A DNA stretch of 64,000 nt, from contig SHZK01000003.1 of the NCBI GenBank assembly GCA_009692305.1, positions 62,001-126,000 on the forward strand, read 5' to 3'. The translations under genes were made by a program, and so were the position numbers. Positions 60,880 to 64,000 of the stretch are shown in pieces. This DNA comes from Gammaproteobacteria bacterium. GTDB taxonomy: Bacteria; Pseudomonadota; Gammaproteobacteria; Pseudomonadales; Pseudohongiellaceae. Under the pieces are notes generated by a model, which was not told the DNA's origin, searched no databases, and saw only the letters and a program-made list of their open reading frames with translations. Numbering within the stretch: the first letter of the stretch is position 1; every line of letters begins with the position of its first letter.

Positions 60880-61701
60880 TTATTCGGAAACAGAATAGCG
60901 ATTAAAATTTTCCAGGCACATCATCGTGAGCTCGCGCCCCCACACCAGTCCGGTATCGAGAGCATGCACTTCCTTTCGGTCGGTGCGGCCCTCCAGGGCA
61001 GCCCAATGTCCAAACAGGATAGTCGCACCGGGTGTAATTTTTTCATAGTAATACCATGGATTGAAACCGGTGGGTGCCGCCAACAGGCCTTCCTTGATAT
61101 CCAGGCGCATGGTACCGATGGCATCACAGAAGCGTATGCGCGTGAGGTAATTGGTTATCACGCGCAGGCGGTCCAGCCCCTGCAAACTGTTATACCAGCG
61201 GGCGGGTGTGTCGCCATACATATGTCGCAGAAATTCCGGATAAGCCGCATCCTGCAATGCGAACTCCACTTCGGCGGCGTAATTGAGAGTGTCCTGCAAT
61301 GTCCACATCGGCGCCACGCCGGCGTGCAGCATCAGGAAATTCTTCAGACCCCTGTTGGTATCGATGCAATCAAAGTGCGCCAGTGGTTTGGTGCGCAACC
61401 AATCGCTCAGTTCCTGACAGTCACTGGCGCTCAATAATTTATGCAGGGTATCCCGGGTGCGCGCCGGTGCGCAGCCTTCATTGATCGCAATGAAATGCAG
61501 GTCGTGATTGCCGAGGACGATTACTGCGGCCTTGTCGAGATCGCGCAGGAAGCGCAGGGTGTCAAGCGAGTGCGGTCCGCGATTGATGAGATCACCCACG
61601 CACCAGAGGGTGTCGGTGGCTGGGGAGAATCGAACTTTTTGCAGTAGTTTCTTGAGCGGTTTATAACAGCCCTGAATATCCCCGACTACGTATGTGCTCA
61701 T
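60880..61701 (-). CDS. apaH: bis(5'-nucleosyl)-tetraphosphatase, symmetrical
   Basis: ApaH (273 residues), a metallophosphatase that cleaves Ap4A to two ADP and removes Np4-type RNA caps. It has MSTYVVGDIQGCYKPL, VGDLINRGPHSLDTLRFL, IVLGNHDLHFIAI, and LMLHAGVAPMW. The start at 61701 fits the family; the open frame runs to 61806 but through apaG-side non-homologous residues. It follows apaG in the order pdxA-rsmA-apaG-apaH as in E. coli. Confidence 0.96.
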   Translation of the reverse strand: MSTYVVGDIQGCYKPLKKLLQKVRFSPATDTLWCVGDLINRGPHSLDTLRFLRDLDKAAVIVLGNHDLHFIAINEGCAPARTRDTLHKLLSASDCQELSDWLRTKPLAHFDCIDTNRGLKNFLMLHAGVAPMWTLQDTLNYAAEVEFALQDAAYPEFLRHMYGDTPARWYNSLQGLDRLRVITNYLTRIRFCDAIGTMRLDIKEGLLAAPTGFNPWYYYEKITPGATILFGHWAALEGRTDRKEVHALDTGLVWGRELTMMCLENFNRYSVSE

Positions 61702-61735
61702 GGCTTCCTGCTGGTGTGCTACCGGTTTAGCGGAA

Positions 61736-62122
61736 TTAATGTACGGTGTGCGGCCTGGACAGCAGGAAGGGAGGGATATTGGCTTTGAAACGGATGCCGT
61801 CAGCACCTAACATTTCATAGCTTCCATCCATCGTGCCAAACTCGGTACCGATGATCGCACCACTGGTGTAATGGAATGACTGCCCGGGGTGAATCACGGG
61901 TTGTTGTCCGATCACGCCATCGCCGCGTACTTCCTCGACGCGATTATTGTCATCGGTGATCCGCCAATGGCGATTCAACAGGGTAACAACCTGCTCGCTG
62001 CAATTGGTGATTTCGATCGTGTAGGCAAAGGCATAGCGTTGCGCTTCAGGTTCAGATTGTTCGCGCAAGTAACGCGTATTTACGGCGATCTTGATATCTG
62101 CTTTCGGTTTGATGCTGCTCAT
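61736..62122 (-). CDS. apaG: ApaG (Co2+/Mg2+ efflux-associated beta-sandwich protein)
   Basis: ApaG (128 residues). Signature pieces are IKIAVNTRYLREQSEPEAQRYAFAYTIEITN, NRHWRITDDNNRVEEVRGDGVIGQQPVIHPGQSFHYTSGA and GTMDGSYEMLGADGIRFKANIPPFLLS. The fold is fibronectin-III-like. Its role is linked to Co2+ tolerance and Ap4A metabolism in enterobacteria. It lies between rsmA and apaH, in the standard order. Confidence 0.96.
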   Translation of the reverse strand: MSSIKPKADIKIAVNTRYLREQSEPEAQRYAFAYTIEITNCSEQVVTLLNRHWRITDDNNRVEEVRGDGVIGQQPVIHPGQSFHYTSGAIIGTEFGTMDGSYEMLGADGIRFKANIPPFLLSRPHTVH

Positions 62123-62193
62123 ATGGACCTCTTCGGTTAGCCCTGGTCGGTTAGCCCCGTGTCTCAGGAATTACGCCATGCCACTGGTTTTTC

Positions 62194-63084
62194 TTAACTC
62201 CTGGTTTCCAGCAACTGGCCGGTCACCGCGTCACTGATCATGACATAGTCCGCCAAGGTCAGATTTTCCGGCCGCAGGCTGATATCCAGCGGCAGCGTAT
62301 TCAATAGTTCCTCAGAGATGATGGCCTTGAGGCTGTTTTTCAAGGTCTTGCGGCGCTGATTGAACGCGGTGCGGATTACGATCTGCAGACATTCGGGGTC
62401 TCGCGCCGCTACCGGAAACTGGCGGTGCGGTATCAGCCGCACAATGGCAGAACTGACTTTCGGCCGCGGCGTGAAAGCCGCCGAGGACACGTTGAACAGC
62501 GGCGTTACCTCGCAGAAGTACTGCAACATGAGGCCGAGCCGCCCATAATTCTTGTCGCCGCACTTTGCCGCCATCCGCTGCACTACTTCCAATTGCAGCA
62601 TGAAGGTCATGTCCCTGATCAGGCTGTGGTTCTGCAACAGATAAAACAACACCGGAGTGGAGATGTTATAGGGCAGATTGCCAATAATGCGCAGGCTCTG
62701 CGGCGATGTAGTGAGCTGCGGCAAGTCGAATTTGAGAATGTCGTGCTGGTAGATCGTTACATTGCTGGCGTCGGCAAACTGCGTGTTCAGGTGCGCGGCG
62801 AGGTCGCGGTCCAGTTCGACACAGTCGAGGCGGGCGCCAGATGCCGCCAACGGCCGCGTCAATGCACCCTGCCCGGGGCCGATCTCGACGATGTGGTCAT
62901 GCGCACCAGCACTGATGGCATTGACGATACGCTGGATTACGCCCTGATCATGCAAAAAATTCTGGCCGAAACGTTTGCGCGCCTGATGGGGCATGCCATT
63001 GCTGAGGCGCAATGGCCCATCGCCTTGCTTGCGTGCCTGCTTGCGCTGCGGCCACTTGTCCCTGCTGTTCTCGGTTACCTTCAC
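62194..63084 (-). CDS. rsmA: 16S rRNA dimethyladenosine transferase
   Basis: RsmA/KsgA (296 residues from the first start), which dimethylates A1518 and A1519 of 16S rRNA. It has [50 protein letters not shown] and [30 protein letters not shown] at 63084 overlaps the pdxA stop (GTGA) and would couple translation. The internal ATG at 62994 (MPHQARKR) gives the more usual family N-terminus; either start is possible. Confidence 0.95.
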   Translation of the reverse strand: MKVTENSRDKWPQRKQARKQGDGPLRLSNGMPHQARKRFGQNFLHDQGVIQRIVNAISAGAHDHIVEIGPGQGALTRPLAASGARLDCVELDRDLAAHLNTQFADASNVTIYQHDILKFDLPQLTTSPQSLRIIGNLPYNISTPVLFYLLQNHSLIRDMTFMLQLEVVQRMAAKCGDKNYGRLGLMLQYFCEVTPLFNVSSAAFTPRPKVSSAIVRLIPHRQFPVAARDPECLQIVIRTAFNQRRKTLKNSLKAIISEELLNTLPLDISLRPENLTLADYVMISDAVTGQLLETRS

Positions 63085-64000
63085 CTGCGTGCCTGCCAGT
63101 GACTGACCATGTCGGTGGCGGTAGCTATGGCGTGGTACAGGCTGCCGGTAGTAGCGGCACCAGAGCCAGCCAGATCGAGCGCGGTACCATGATCGACTGA
63201 GGTGCGCACCAGTGGCAGTCCCAGCGTAATATTGCTGGCATTGCCGAAGCCCTTGAATTTAAGCACGGGCAAGCCCTGGTCGTGATACATGGATAACACG
63301 GCGTCGGCGTCGCGCAGGTATTTCTCGGTGAATAGCGTATCCGCTGGCAGGGGTCCGATCAGAGTCATTCCTGCGCGGCGTTTCTCTGCCAACACCGGTT
63401 CGATGATATCGATTTCTTCCCGCCCCAAATGGCCGCCTTCACCAGCATGGGGATTCAATCCACACACGAGGATGCGCGGATTCACCAGGCCGAATTTTTC
63501 CACAAGATCCTGGTGCAGGATATCGATTACCTGGCTGAGAGAATTTCTGGTAATGGCACCTGGCACCTTATGCAGTGGCAGGTGGGTTGTGGCGAGCGCT
63601 ACGCGCAGGCCCGGGGTGGCAAGCATCATCACGGTCAATTCCTGCTTGCAATAAGCCGCCAGGAATTCAGTGTGACCCGTGAAGGCAATGCCAGCTTCGT
63701 TGATCGCACCCTTGTGCACCGGTCCGGTGACGAGTGCGTCGAGCTCGCCGCCGAGGATTTTGTCGCAGGCAACTTGCAGAGTGGTGAGTACGTAACGGGA
63801 ATTCGCCGGATCGAGTCGGCCGGCATGCACTGGTGCTGTGAGCGGAATGGACAAAACGTCCAATATGCCAGCGCTGCTGGCGACAGGTGGCTGTGTGGGA
63901 TCGAATGCGCGCAGTGAGATGGGCAGGCCGAGTAAATCCGCGCGTTGCTGCAGCAGTGTGCGGTCTACGATCACTACCAGTTGCACGTCAGGCGGTGGCT
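63081..64000 (-). CDS. pdxA: 4-hydroxythreonine-4-phosphate dehydrogenase (5' end outside window)
   Basis: PdxA, which oxidises 4-phosphohydroxy-L-threonine in pyridoxal-5'-phosphate synthesis. The open frame runs to the window edge, and only about the first 20 to 25 codons are missing. It has [25 protein letters not shown] with metal His, [36 protein letters not shown], and the C-terminal [43 protein letters not shown]. It is the first gene seen of the pdxA-rsmA-apaG-apaH block. Confidence 0.96.
   Translation of the reverse strand, partial: PPPDVQLVVIVDRTLLQQRADLLGLPISLRAFDPTQPPVASSAGILDVLSIPLTAPVHAGRLDPANSRYVLTTLQVACDKILGGELDALVTGPVHKGAINEAGIAFTGHTEFLAAYCKQELTVMMLATPGLRVALATTHLPLHKVPGAITRNSLSQVIDILHQDLVEKFGLVNPRILVCGLNPHAGEGGHLGREEIDIIEPVLAEKRRAGMTLIGPLPADTLFTEKYLRDADAVLSMYHDQGLPVLKFKGFGNASNITLGLPLVRTSVDHGTALDLAGSGAATTGSLYHAIATATDMVSHWQARR

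Noticed and set aside
1-64000. CRISPR arrays, rRNA operons and insertion sequences
   Set aside because: No regularly spaced direct repeats, rRNA core sequences or transposase frames were seen on either strand.

Overview
This window is a chromosomal segment of a gammaproteobacterium. The conserved blocks rpsU-dnaG-rpoD, tsaD-folB-folK and pdxA-rsmA-apaG-apaH-cca, together with exported hydrolases, TonB-dependent receptors and a Pseudomonas-like order around rpoD with a tRNA-Ile(CAU) just downstream, all fit that class. I cannot assign a genus. No transposase, integrase, phage structural gene, rRNA gene or CRISPR array is visible.

Layout. 1-4.8 kb: an alpha/beta hydrolase interrupted by an in-frame stop, an unknown membrane protein, a large unknown secreted protein and an AI-2E family transporter. 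5.2-8.4 kb: a two-gene ovothiol A operon (ovoA, then a PLP enzyme that fits ovoB). 8.7-13.1 kb: a membrane di-iron hydroxylase, a TonB receptor and an exported trypsin-like protease. 13.3-18.8 kb: a threonine ammonia-lyase gene with two in-frame stops, then acnA and fumC. 19.4-25.1 kb: an exported NHL propeller protein, an M1 aminopeptidase lipoprotein and an exported amidohydrolase. 25.2-29.7 kb: rarA, a Tat-exported NAD(P)-binding protein with a repeat-expanded leader, and a second TonB receptor.

29.8-40.2 kb is an accessory region of exported proteins. It holds a DUF6152-type protein, four members of one uncharacterised secreted family (at 30.3, 31.5, 33.0 and 39.2 kb), a deazaflavin-reductase-like protein, a second NHL protein and a subclass B3 metallo-beta-lactamase with a Gln in place of the first zinc His. 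The ABC-F ATPase gene ybiT, a DUF2058 gene and a small zinc-ribbon gene lie among them. 40.4-46 kb: twin operator-like palindromes in a divergent promoter region, a membrane-protein/XRE-regulator pair, a GNAT acetyltransferase, an orphan 639-residue protein with a pentapeptide-like tail, and a family 2 glycosyltransferase.

46.3-50.3 kb is an AT-richer insert between two related 75-bp repeats. The distal repeat overlaps the 3' end of a tRNA-Ile(CAU) gene. The insert carries two unknown genes, a truncated flavoprotein remnant and a coupled rsuA/rsmC-like pair for 16S rRNA modification. The tRNA gene is split after anticodon base 36 by a 206-nt sequence that closely matches the Azoarcus group I intron. 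A second tRNA-Ile(CAU)-like copy lacking its T arm lies just upstream of it.

51-64 kb is housekeeping: rpoD, dnaG, yqeY and rpsU on the minus strand; tsaD, folB and folK on the plus strand; then a GST, a pteridine-reductase-like SDR, cca, apaH, apaG, rsmA and a partial pdxA on the minus strand. A family of ~97-bp imperfect palindromes (two full and two partial copies) is scattered through the intergenic spaces of the first 12 kb.
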